33,058 nt of DNA from a bacterium (lineage in GTDB: Bacteria > Vulcanimicrobiota > Vulcanimicrobiia > Vulcanimicrobiales > Vulcanimicrobiaceae), in NCBI GenBank assembly GCA_021778415.1, contig JAJYCL010000010.1, positions 38,388-71,445 on the forward strand, written 5' to 3'. The notes beneath the pieces were generated by a model. That model worked only from the letters and a program-made list of their open reading frames with translations, did no database searches and was not told the origin of the DNA. Of this stretch, positions 18,137-24,961 are shown piece by piece (the stretch's first letter is position 1; each line of letters begins with the position of its first letter). The translations under genes were made by a program, and so were the position numbers.

Positions 18137-18574
18137 ATGAATCGTCGTTTTTTTGTGCTCGCTTGCTCCTCGGCGGTCTTTGCCGGATGCGCCGGCCATC
18201 ATGCTTCGCTTTTGCCGTCAACCAAAATTGGCGGGCAAAACGTCTCCAGCGATCCGACGCAATATCCAATGCGGCCGCTACCGACGAACCCCATCATCGG
18301 AGAAGTGCGGCGTTTCGATGGAACAGCGCCACCGCAGGCGTGGGCGTTTTGCGATGGACGCGCGTTGGCCGTCGAGCAGTACCCCGTCTTAGCGCAGATG
18401 CTACGCGGCCCAATAAAGCCGGGGCAATCGGCGACGTTTGCCTTGCCCAAGTCGAGCAGCTACACGTTTGTGATTGCTATTTCAGGGATCGTTCCAAGCA
18501 GCCCGTCGGTTGTGCAAACCGCTATGGATCGCCGTTCGCATCGTTATGCCGTCGGCAACGGCCGAGGAAGTTAG
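18137..18574 (+). CDS. Tail-collar-like lipoprotein
   Basis: 145 aa from the ATG at 18137, chosen because it starts a lipoprotein signal (MNRRFFVLACSSAVFAGC, Cys18 lipidated). A longer open frame upstream has no such feature. After a ~30-residue linker, residues ~53-130 follow the tail-collar pattern: IGEVRRFDGTAPPQAWAFC, then D-G-R-A-L-A-V-E-Q-Y-P-V-L, and a short F-A-L-P-K segment before the final strand. It lacks the T-Y-G-G-N-G loop and the histidines of the neighbour at 17529, so it is a reduced, membrane-anchored version. Fusion of a collar domain to a lipobox is unusual. It is divergent from one collar gene and convergent with the sulfotransferase-like gene (TTAG stop overlap). Confidence 0.75.
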   Translation: MNRRFFVLACSSAVFAGCAGHHASLLPSTKIGGQNVSSDPTQYPMRPLPTNPIIGEVRRFDGTAPPQAWAFCDGRALAVEQYPVLAQMLRGPIKPGQSATFALPKSSSYTFVIAISGIVPSSPSVVQTAMDRRSHRYAVGNGRGS

Positions 18575-19533
18575 CGACGAGTAAGGCGGCGAGCTTCAAG
18601 CTCGTCATAGAGCGGTCGTAGGTGCTCATTGACAAGTTCGCGGAGTTGCGGCGAAGCGACGGCCTGCTTTTCCTCTGCGTCTGCGGTAAATGTTTCATGC
18701 GGCCGCTTTGCATGGTAGCGCGAGAGCAGGGCTAACTCGTCGGGATCTGCGATCTCAATGCCAAACGCCGGTGCGATGCGAGAATTGATCGCATCCGGGA
18801 GTTCACGATAGTTGACGAGTTGATGTGGCTCGAAAATGCCGGTGAGAGCAGCGCTTAAGATCCGCGCAAGAACGCGGATGATAAGGAGTTCTCGCGGAAT
18901 CTTGACGGCATCCTGAACCGTCATTTCCAAAGTCGCGGGTGCATTTGCCGGCGACATCATGAAACTTTCCGTTCGTAGATGGGACACAACGACCTCGAGA
19001 GGGTCGCGGTAGAGAAAAAAACTCGGCGTGTGAGCAAACGTCTGCGTTATGGCGGCGTGATTATGCACGTGCCAGGCATCGAGTTTGATAAAGAGATGAC
19101 GTTCTTGCGCATCGAGCGTACGTCCGAGCGTTTGAACGATATTGAAGAGGTGCGAACGCGTTTGCTCGTGCGTTAGCGATGGATCGCGACGCGAAAGCTG
19201 CAAAACATCGTTAATCGGCCCTGCCTCGGAGAGGACAAGGGTATCACGACGATGATTGAATGCGCGGGAAACGAGCGTCGAGCCGCAACGCGAAAGATGG
19301 AACAGGAATCCGGCTGGCGGAAGGCTGCGCTCGCCTTGCGTGCATTCGTCAAGAGCATCGAGCGGTGTTTTTCTTGTGAATATGAGATTGAATGGGTGAT
19401 TGGCGCAGCGCTGCATCGTGTCGCCATAGGTTGGATCGTCGAAACGAATGTCCCCACGATAAAACCAATCGACCGCGTTTGCCTGCTCATCATGCGAGAT
19501 GCAAAATGGGGTCCAGTTCGTAAAGCGATTCAC
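18571..19533 (-). CDS. Sulfotransferase-like protein (PAPS-binding fold)
   Basis: 320 aa from a GTG whose bases overlap the stop of the upstream small gene as GTGA; an upstream TTG would overlap by 55 bp and is rejected. The phosphosulfate-binding loop is F-H-L-S-R-C-G-S-T at 78-86, and the 3'-phosphate motif is Y-R176-D-P-L-E-V-V-V-S184. The N-terminal segment (VDWFYRGDIRFDDPTYGDT) resembles that of bacterial sulfotransferase-like proteins with the 'HLSRsGST' loop. Their substrates are largely unknown. Coupling to the Nif11-like gene suggests it acts on that small protein or on the hydroxylase's product, for example sulfating a hydroxyl made by the hydroxylase. That sequence of steps is inference. 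Confidence 0.82.
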   Translation of the reverse strand: MNRFTNWTPFCISHDEQANAVDWFYRGDIRFDDPTYGDTMQRCANHPFNLIFTRKTPLDALDECTQGERSLPPAGFLFHLSRCGSTLVSRAFNHRRDTLVLSEAGPINDVLQLSRRDPSLTHEQTRSHLFNIVQTLGRTLDAQERHLFIKLDAWHVHNHAAITQTFAHTPSFFLYRDPLEVVVSHLRTESFMMSPANAPATLEMTVQDAVKIPRELLIIRVLARILSAALTGIFEPHQLVNYRELPDAINSRIAPAFGIEIADPDELALLSRYHAKRPHETFTADAEEKQAVASPQLRELVNEHLRPLYDELEARRLTRR

Positions 19534-19739
19534 GGTGTGCACGATCGTAACCAGGTACTGTTCCCAACTGCATGCGCCGACCAAAGTTCACCCTCGACGA
19601 CAGAAAAATCATGGTCCTTGGCATAGCGAAGGACGGCTGTTATCAAAGATTGCGGATCGGTAATGGAGAAAAATTCTTCTGCGAGCCCAGGGTCTTGATC
19701 GATATGCGCCTTTAATGCGGCGAAATCACGCGTTTGCAT
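19530..19739 (-). CDS. Nif11-like small protein (possible peptide precursor)
   Basis: 69 aa. Residues 1-53 fit the Nif11 leader-domain pattern: MQTRDF..LK..I, D-P-G-L-A-E-E-F, a D-P-Q-S-L-I-T-A-V-L helix, YAKDHDFSV and a closing E-x-E-L. Nif11 domains form leader peptides of some RiPP natural products in cyanobacteria and other groups. Here only ~16 residues follow (ending WLRSCTP), with one Cys, two Ser and one Thr, and there is no Gly-Gly cleavage site. The gene overlaps the hydroxylase by 14 bp and the sulfotransferase start by 4 bp (GTGA), so it is embedded in the operon. It may be a precursor peptide, a peptide-binding adaptor or a small regulator. Confidence 0.65.
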   Translation of the reverse strand: MQTRDFAALKAHIDQDPGLAEEFFSITDPQSLITAVLRYAKDHDFSVVEGELWSAHAVGNSTWLRSCTP

Positions 19740-20334
19740 GGTTGAATCTCAAAGCGGAGATGAGCCAAGAATTGACATTGCAATCGATGACTAAGTGGAT
19801 GCGATTGGTGTCGCCGGAATTTGCAACGCTATGCGGCCGGTTGACATCGACGTACCAGCATTCGCCCGGTGTCATCGCTATCGGAATGCCGTCAAGGATG
19901 AACTGAACACCAGGTCCAGTGGTAATGGGGATGTGTAAGCGAGCTTCGCCGAGCGCAAACTCCAGGCCATAATCACGATGTTCTCGGACGTGAGCGCCTG
20001 GTCCCAAGCGTAAAAAACGAATCGATGTTTTTTCACATTCGATCTCCTCAAGGAGACGACGAACGTTGGGGCAGCGATCAAGTGCCGACGTATTCGAGAA
20101 GCCGGACGCCGAATGGGGATCGGGATAGAGCGAAACGGAGTTTCCGCTTGCGCGTAAGGCAATTCCGCTCCAGTCGCCTTCATAATACCCGGTGTTAAAG
20201 TGCGGGAGCCATTCGTCGTCGGCAAAACCTAATGCATCGGATTCCAATCCGGCAACATCACAACGCAATGGCAAAACGACGCGGTCCGGATTTTCCACTC
20301 CGACGCATTTCGTCACACCATCCCCAAAACTCAT
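19726..20334 (-). CDS. Aspartyl/asparaginyl beta-hydroxylase-like 2-oxoglutarate oxygenase
   Basis: 202 aa from the ATG at 20332-20334. The open frame continues upstream only by translating repeats, and the ribosome binding site is poor, so a GTG a few codons downstream is possible. The double-stranded beta-helix core has iron ligands H119 (in H-R-D, with D121 able to be the carboxylate ligand) and H168 (R-P-H-S-V-A-N). R178 sits exactly ten residues later for 2-oxoglutarate. This matches the AspH-type spacing between second His and Arg. Family members hydroxylate Asp/Asn side chains in proteins. It heads a three-gene operon with the Nif11-like peptide and a sulfotransferase-like gene. The repeat array begins ~25 bp upstream. 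Confidence 0.85.
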   Translation of the reverse strand: MSFGDGVTKCVGVENPDRVVLPLRCDVAGLESDALGFADDEWLPHFNTGYYEGDWSGIALRASGNSVSLYPDPHSASGFSNTSALDRCPNVRRLLEEIECEKTSIRFLRLGPGAHVREHRDYGLEFALGEARLHIPITTGPGVQFILDGIPIAMTPGECWYVDVNRPHSVANSGDTNRIHLVIDCNVNSWLISALRFNHANA

Positions 20335-20358
20335 GCACGATACGCAACGCGCAGCCCC

Positions 20359-21112
20359 CGTCACGCTGAGGAGCGATGCGTAGCTTCCTGTCATGCTGAG
20401 GAGCGATGCGCAGCCTCCTGTCACGCTGAGGAGCGATGCGCAGCATCGCGTCTCGAAGCGCGAGGAGCAATGCGCACCCCCCTGTCGCTCTGAGGAGCGA
20501 TGCGCAGCCTCCTGTCATGCTGAGGAGCGATGCGTAGCTTCCTGTCATGCTGAGGAGCGATGCGTAGCATCGCGTCTCGAAGCATCATCGGAACGGAGCA
20601 CGCGAAGCGTGCAACAATTACGCCTGGCCAACCGCCCTTCGAGACGCACGCTTCGCGTGCTCCTCAGGGTGACGAAGCCTTGCCTGTCATGCGCGAGGAG
20701 CGATGCGTAGCCTCCTGTCATGCTGAGGAGCGATGCGTAGCATCGCGTCTCGAAGCATCATCGGAACGGAGCACGCGAAGCGTGCAACAATTACGCCCGG
20801 CTAACCGCCCTTCGAGACGCACGCTTCGCGTGCTCCTCAGGGTGACGAAGCCTTGCCCGTCATGCGCGAGGAGCGATGCGTAGCCTCCTGTCATGCGCGA
20901 GGAACGATGCGTAGCCTCCTGTCATGCTGAGGAGCGATGCGTAGCATCGCGTCTCGAAGCATCATCGGAACGGAGCACGCGAAGCGTGCAACCTTTCCCT
21001 GTGACCCGGCCCTTCGAGACACTCGCTTCGCTCGTTCCTCAGGGTGACAAGGTCCCTTCGAGACGCGCGCTTCGCGTGCTCCTCAGGGTGACGGCAGAGG
21101 GCTCAGGGTGAC
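20359..21112. repeat. Large compound array of palindromic repeats
   Basis: Short ~30-31-bp units of the form TGTCATGCTGAGGAGCGATG + CGTAGCCTCC (or variants) alternate with a long composite. The composite runs from TGTCATGCTGAGG through GCATCGCGTCTCGAAGCATC, a GAACGGAGCACGCGAAGC stretch, and an inverted CTTCGAGACGCACGC...CTCAGGGTGACG half. Composite copies begin at 20543, 20716 and 20920, giving steps of 173 and 204 bp; the second contains one extra 31-bp unit. The last copy is diverged after GTGCAACC. Several frames stay open through it and give MTGGCASLLS- or EERCVASR-like repeats, which are not genes. The array fills nearly all of the 807-base gene-free interval 20335-21141. Confidence 0.9.
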
Positions 21113-21141
21113 AGGGGGGTGGGGCTCGAATCGGGTGCGGC

Positions 21142-21495
21142 ATGAGTGCTCACGATCCAGCGTGTTTGTTTTGTCGCATCGTCGCCGGCGAGATTCCGGC
21201 GACGGTCGTTTCTCGCGATGCCGATGTACTGGTCATTCGTGATGTGAATCCGCAAGCGCCCGAGCATCTGCTGGTGATGCCGACGGTGCATTATTCCGAC
21301 GTCGCGCAGTTCGTCGGCTTCGCGCCTCCGGATCTGGTTGCGAAGCTGTTTTCCGTTGCCGGTCAAGTTGGACGTGAGCAGTCCGCCAGCGGATTTCGCC
21401 TGGTGGTCAATACCGGCCCGGACGGCGGGCAAACCGTCGGCCATCTGCATATTCACGTTTTGGCCGGCCGTCCGATGGCCTGGCCTCCGGGGTAG
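21142..21495 (+). CDS. HIT family (HinT-like) nucleotide hydrolase
   Basis: 117 aa, the standard size of bacterial HinT proteins. The N-terminal C-L-F-C-R-I-V-A-G-E-I-P signature and the histidine triad H101-L-H103-I-H105-V are intact, and the chain ends in the usual W-P-P-G. Family members hydrolyse adenosine phosphoramidates and related nucleotides; the central His of the triad is the nucleophile. In many genomes this gene sits just before rpsU-yqeY, as here. The start lies 30 bp after the repeat array, so its promoter must be inside or next to the repeats. No strong ribosome binding site is seen. Confidence 0.93.
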   Translation: MSAHDPACLFCRIVAGEIPATVVSRDADVLVIRDVNPQAPEHLLVMPTVHYSDVAQFVGFAPPDLVAKLFSVAGQVGREQSASGFRLVVNTGPDGGQTVGHLHIHVLAGRPMAWPPG

Positions 21496-21543
21496 CGGCG
21501 TTCCTCGTGACGCGCTTTGTCGCAGCGGTTTTTGGTGATTTCG

Positions 21544-21552
21544 TGCTAGAAT
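21544..21552 (+). promoter_or_regulatory. Extended -10 promoter for rpsU
   Basis: TGCTAGAAT combines an extended TG with TAGAAT as -10. Transcription would begin near 21559, giving a leader of about 53 nt before the rpsU ATG. No convincing -35 box is seen at 16-18 bp. Confidence 0.6.
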
Positions 21553-21569
21553 CAGGGGCTATTTGCACA

Positions 21570-21589
21570 CCGACCCGGTTGCCGGGCGG
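21570..21589 (+). promoter_or_regulatory. Stem-loop in the rpsU leader
   Basis: CCG-A-CCCGG, loop TTG, CCGGG-CGG forms an eight-pair stem with one bulged A, ending just before the AAAGGGGGG ribosome binding site. It could modulate translation, or simply be a stabilising 5' hairpin. Confidence 0.4.
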
Positions 21590-21611
21590 TCGAAAGGGGG
21601 GTTGAACAAGC

Positions 21612-21782
21612 ATGGAAGTCCGCGTATCTCCTGGTGAAACCATTGAGAGTGCGTTGCGCCGCTTCAAAAAGGCCACCCAAAAGGCCGGTATTCTCGCCGA
21701 GGCTCGTAAACACGAGCATTACGAGAAGCCGTCGGTGAAGAAAAAGAAGAAGTCGGCAGCAGCCAGAAAGCGCCGCGTGTAG
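21612..21782 (+). CDS. rpsU: 30S ribosomal protein S21
   Basis: 56 aa, beginning [20 protein letters not shown], the S21 signature. The basic tail (K-K-K-K-K ... ARKRRV) is typical. S21 binds the 30S platform near the anti-Shine-Dalgarno end of 16S rRNA and helps initiation. A strong AAAGGGGGG ribosome binding site (about 21593-21601) and an upstream extended -10 promoter support high expression. Its stop codon overlaps the GTG of yqeY by one base. The rpsU-yqeY order is conserved in Bacillus and many other bacteria. Confidence 0.97.
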   Translation: MEVRVSPGETIESALRRFKKATQKAGILAEARKHEHYEKPSVKKKKKSAAARKRRV

Positions 21783-22234
21783 TGGGCGTTCTCAAAGATC
21801 GCCTCACCGCTGATCTCAAAACAGCGATGAAGGCGCGAGAGCAACTTAGGGTCGACACCATACGGTCGGCCCTCTCTGCTTTTACCTATAAGCGTACCGA
21901 AGCGGGCGTCGAGCTCTCGGATGCCGATGAACTCGCCGTGGTGCAGAAGCTCTCCAAGCAGCGCTCCGATTCGATCACCGAATTCACGCGCGGCAATCGC
22001 CTTGATCTTGCCGAAAAAGAGCAGGCCGAAAAGGATATCCTAGCCGAGTATTTGCCGCAGCAAAAATCGGCCGAGGAAGTCCGCAGCATCGTTCGCGGTG
22101 TCCTCGCCTCGCTTCCGGTCGACGGTCGCAATCAAGGCGCTGTGATGAAAGCGGTTATGCCGCAACTCAAAGGCCTGGCCGATGGCAACATCGTCCGGCA
22201 GGCTGTCGAATCAGAACTCGCCGCTCAGGCGTAA
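21782..22234 (+). CDS. yqeY: GatB/YqeY domain protein
   Basis: 150 aa from a GTG overlapping the rpsU stop by one base. The sequence matches YqeY throughout: LKDRLTADLKTAMKARE, DTIRSALSAF, ITEFTRGNRLDLAEKEQ, I-L-A-E-Y-L-P-Q-Q, and a C-terminal helical tRNA-binding-like domain (VMPQLKGLADGNIVRQAV). The family resembles the tail of the GatB amidotransferase subunit and may act on tRNA, but its exact role is not settled. Translational coupling to S21 supports a translation-related function. Confidence 0.94.
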   Translation: MGVLKDRLTADLKTAMKAREQLRVDTIRSALSAFTYKRTEAGVELSDADELAVVQKLSKQRSDSITEFTRGNRLDLAEKEQAEKDILAEYLPQQKSAEEVRSIVRGVLASLPVDGRNQGAVMKAVMPQLKGLADGNIVRQAVESELAAQA

Positions 22235-22264
22235 CTTTACGCCTCGTATGCGATACGTAATCGC

Positions 22265-23560
22265 ATGATGCTGGCCTTGCGTCGAGCGTTCGCGCTCACT
22301 GCCGTTCTCCTCGCCGTCGTCGGGTTTACTCGGGCGGCTTTTGGAGCGTCCTCGGGCGATGTCATGGTCATTCCCATTCATGGCACAGTCGATGAAGGCA
22401 TGGCGCACATGGTCGCACGGGCGGTGGCTGCCGCCAATGCAGAACATGCCAAAGCCGTCGTACTCGACGTTGACAGCCCCGGCGGTCTCGTCTCGGCTGC
22501 TTTTGAAATTCGCGATGCCATCTTCGATAGTAAAGCGCCGACCTATGCGTTCGTTTCGCGACGCGCGTACTCGGCAGCCGCCTTGATTTCACTGTCCGCG
22601 CAGCATATCGTCATGGCGCCCGGAGCATCAATCGGTGCGGCCGAACCGATTCCGGCGACGGCGAAAATGATCTCGGCGCTTCGCGCCGAGTTCGCATCGA
22701 CGGCACAGCGCAATCACCACGATCCGCTTCTTGCCGGTGCGATGGTCGATAAGACCATCGATGCGCCGGATTACAAGCGTCCCAACGGCATTCTCACGTT
22801 GGATACGCAGGATGCATTGCGTTCGCATATCGCCGATGCAACCGCTCCGTCATTTTCGGCTGCTATGCGCGACGAAAATCTTTCCGGTTACACCGCGGAT
22901 GCTGCAACGTATACCTGGGGTGAGAAAGTCGCGCGCTTTGCGACCTCGCCGGAAGTGAGCGGCATCTTGCTCACGATCGGCTTGCTCGGCTTACTGATCG
23001 AAATGCAAACGTTACACGGCATTGCCGGTCTCATCGGAGTCGTTGCCTTATCGCTCTTTTTCGGCGCACATATTTACGCCGGCTTTAGCGACTGGATCGT
23101 CGTCTTACTCGCCATCGTTGGGTTGTGTGCGATTCTCTTCGAATTGCATCTCGTTCCCGGTCATGGCCTTCCCGGGGCACTTGGCGCAGTGTTGCTGATC
23201 GTCGCGTCGATGCTTGCGTTCGGCATTGCATTTTATAGTGTCGCAATCGAGACGTTGGCGACGGCCATCGTGCTTTCCGTCGTGCTCTTCGTCATGTTTG
23301 TGCGCGCCTATCCGGAAAATGCATGGTATAAACGCGTCGCTTTGCTCACCGTGCAAGGGCCGGATTACGTCGCGTCAATGGATCATCGTGCGCTCTTGGG
23401 GCGCAGCGGAACGGCTGCCACCTATTTGCGTCCAGCGGGAATGGCGGATATCGACGGTGAGCGCGTCGATGTCTTGACCGCAGGAGAGTTCATCGCTCAA
23501 GGAACACTCATAACCATCGTGCGCGTCGAAGGCGCTCGTATTTTCGTCGAACCACTCTAG
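22265..23560 (+). CDS. nfeD: NfeD-type membrane serine protease, long form
   Basis: 431 aa. A signal peptide or anchor covers residues 1-28. A ClpP-like protease domain follows (~30-220) with DVDSPGG and the nucleophile S103 in R-A-Y-S-A-A-A-L-I. The catalytic lysine is tentatively K134, in the helix after SIGAAEPIP. Four or so membrane segments occupy ~231-350 (ILLTIGLLGLLIE ... VLFVMFVRAY), and an OB-fold NfeD domain fills ~370-431 (LLGRSGTAATYLRPAGMADI). This is the NfeD1b arrangement. It is followed after 12 bp by floA, its usual partner. Related archaeal enzymes cleave stomatin tails. It starts 30 bp after yqeY with ATGATG; the second ATG is an alternative start. Confidence 0.92.
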   Translation: MMLALRRAFALTAVLLAVVGFTRAAFGASSGDVMVIPIHGTVDEGMAHMVARAVAAANAEHAKAVVLDVDSPGGLVSAAFEIRDAIFDSKAPTYAFVSRRAYSAAALISLSAQHIVMAPGASIGAAEPIPATAKMISALRAEFASTAQRNHHDPLLAGAMVDKTIDAPDYKRPNGILTLDTQDALRSHIADATAPSFSAAMRDENLSGYTADAATYTWGEKVARFATSPEVSGILLTIGLLGLLIEMQTLHGIAGLIGVVALSLFFGAHIYAGFSDWIVVLLAIVGLCAILFELHLVPGHGLPGALGAVLLIVASMLAFGIAFYSVAIETLATAIVLSVVLFVMFVRAYPENAWYKRVALLTVQGPDYVASMDHRALLGRSGTAATYLRPAGMADIDGERVDVLTAGEFIAQGTLITIVRVEGARIFVEPL

Positions 23561-23572
23561 CTAGGAGTTGTT

Positions 23573-24586
23573 GTGCCAACAGTTGTTGTATCCGTCGTTT
23601 TTATTCTCGTCCTCATCGGCTTCTTTATGTTTCTCTATTACTTCCCGCTGGGTTTGTGGATTCGCACGATTGCGGCGGGTGTACCGTTGGGAATTATCTC
23701 TCTGGTTCGCATGCGATTCATCGGCATTCCGCCGGGACTCATCGTGAACAATCTCGTGCGGTCGCGCAAAGCCGGATTGGATCTCACCGTCGATCAAATG
23801 CAATCGCATTATCTCGCCGGTGGTAACGTAGAAAACGTTGTCTTGGCGATGATCGCAGCTCAGCGCGCGCAGATCCCACTTGCGTGGCAGCGCGCTGCCG
23901 CCATCGATCTCGCGGGAAGAAACGTGCTCGAAGCATTACAAACATCGGTGACTCCACGCGTTATTGAAACGCCGATCTTCCAAGGCGTTGCGCAAAACGG
24001 CATTCAATTGAATGTCAAAGCGCGAATCACGGTGCGTAGCAATCTTGATCGGTATGTCGGCGGTGCCGGCGAACCAACGATCATCGCCCGCGTCGGTGAA
24101 GGCGTTGTTTCGGCCGTCGGCGCTGCCATCGATCACAAAGAAGTGCTTGAATATCCGGATCGGATTAGTAAGGCCGTTTTGGCGAAAGGTCTCGATGCGG
24201 GAACCGCGTTCGAAATTGTCTCCATCGATATCGCGGATGTCGATGTCGGCAAGAACATCGGTGCCGAGTTGCAGATGAGCCAGGCGGAAGCCGATCGTCG
24301 CATCGCGCAGGCCAAGGCTTCCGAACGGCAATATGCCGCGCAGGCTGCCGAGCAAGAGATGAAAGCCGAGACGCAAGCCATGCGCGCCAAAGTCGTCGAA
24401 GCGGAAGCACAGATTCCGCAAGCGATCTCAGCGGCGTTCAGAAGTGGTAATCTAGGAGTTATGGATTACTATCGCCTCAAAAATCTGCAAGCGGATACGG
24501 AAATGCGTGGCTCCATCGGCGGCGCAAACGATTCGACATCGTCGCCCGATCCATCGCAGCAGAATCCCCCGACGGGCAATAAATAG
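23573..24586 (+). CDS. floA: Flotillin-like protein FloA
   Basis: 337 aa, normal length for FloA (YqfA). A hydrophobic N-terminal hairpin (~residues 3-43) anchors it in the membrane. The SPFH/PHB domain includes [49 protein letters not shown], and a long Ala/Glu/Gln-rich coiled coil (~245-300). The low-complexity Ser/Pro/Asn tail is variable in the family. FloA proteins scaffold membrane microdomains that organise signalling and secretion complexes. The GTG start has TAGGAG at ideal distance. Pairing with nfeD is conserved in many bacteria. Confidence 0.95.
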   Translation: MPTVVVSVVFILVLIGFFMFLYYFPLGLWIRTIAAGVPLGIISLVRMRFIGIPPGLIVNNLVRSRKAGLDLTVDQMQSHYLAGGNVENVVLAMIAAQRAQIPLAWQRAAAIDLAGRNVLEALQTSVTPRVIETPIFQGVAQNGIQLNVKARITVRSNLDRYVGGAGEPTIIARVGEGVVSAVGAAIDHKEVLEYPDRISKAVLAKGLDAGTAFEIVSIDIADVDVGKNIGAELQMSQAEADRRIAQAKASERQYAAQAAEQEMKAETQAMRAKVVEAEAQIPQAISAAFRSGNLGVMDYYRLKNLQADTEMRGSIGGANDSTSSPDPSQQNPPTGNK

Positions 24587-24589
24587 CGC

Positions 24590-24961
24590 ATGGATTTCAG
24601 CCACCTCGTCGGCTTGTTTTGGGTTGCTATGATCGCCATCGGATTCGTGAGTTCGATGCGGAGTAGCAAGAACAAGCCGGCGAGGCAGGCGGCTCCGGTC
24701 GCCCGCCCGCAGACTCCGGCACGGCGCTTTAACGTCACGGTTGCCGATGATATTGTCGTTCCACCCACGCCACCGATACGTCCGCGAGCATCGACGCCGC
24801 TACTGCCGGATATGCCGTTCGTTGATACGATGCCGGTGCAGGCGCCGAAGCGGCATCATACGGCCTGGCTTGCAAGTAAATCCTCGCTTGTTCGCGGCGT
24901 CATCGCCAGTGAGCTCCTAGGCCCGCCGCTTTCTTTGCGCGATCCAGGGTCGCATCTTTGA
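24590..24961 (+). CDS. Small membrane-anchored hypothetical protein
   Basis: 123 aa. One transmembrane segment (LVGLFWVAMIAIGFVSSM, ~residues 6-23) is followed by a basic, proline-rich linker. The C-terminal helix SSLVRGVIASELLGPPLSL resembles the 'r.aii.sEiLgpP.alr' ending seen in small membrane proteins of unknown function in Gram-positive bacteria. It starts 3 bp after floA, and its stop overlaps the probable TTG start of phoH (TTGA), so it belongs to the operon. In Bacillus this place is held by yqfB-yqfD. It might be a FloA/NfeD-associated factor; no function can be assigned. Confidence 0.7.
   Translation: MDFSHLVGLFWVAMIAIGFVSSMRSSKNKPARQAAPVARPQTPARRFNVTVADDIVVPPTPPIRPRASTPLLPDMPFVDTMPVQAPKRHHTAWLASKSSLVRGVIASELLGPPLSLRDPGSHL

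Noticed and set aside
17529-18574. Prophage remnant
   Set aside because: Only tail-collar domains are present; there is no integrase, capsid, portal, terminase or lysis gene, and stand-alone bacterial collar proteins are known.
19531-19584. TTG start at 19584 for the sulfotransferase-like gene
   Set aside because: It would overlap the Nif11-like gene by 55 bp; the GTG at 19533 gives an exact GTGA coupling and a normal N-terminus.
20393-21111. Open frames through the repeat array giving EERCVASR-type repeat proteins
   Set aside because: They only translate the palindromic DNA repeats, have no ribosome binding site, and the same peptides arise at the other repeat clusters.
20359-21112. CRISPR array
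   Set aside because: Units are irregular in length (31, 173, 204 bp), contain inverted copies, have no unique spacers, and no cas gene is nearby.
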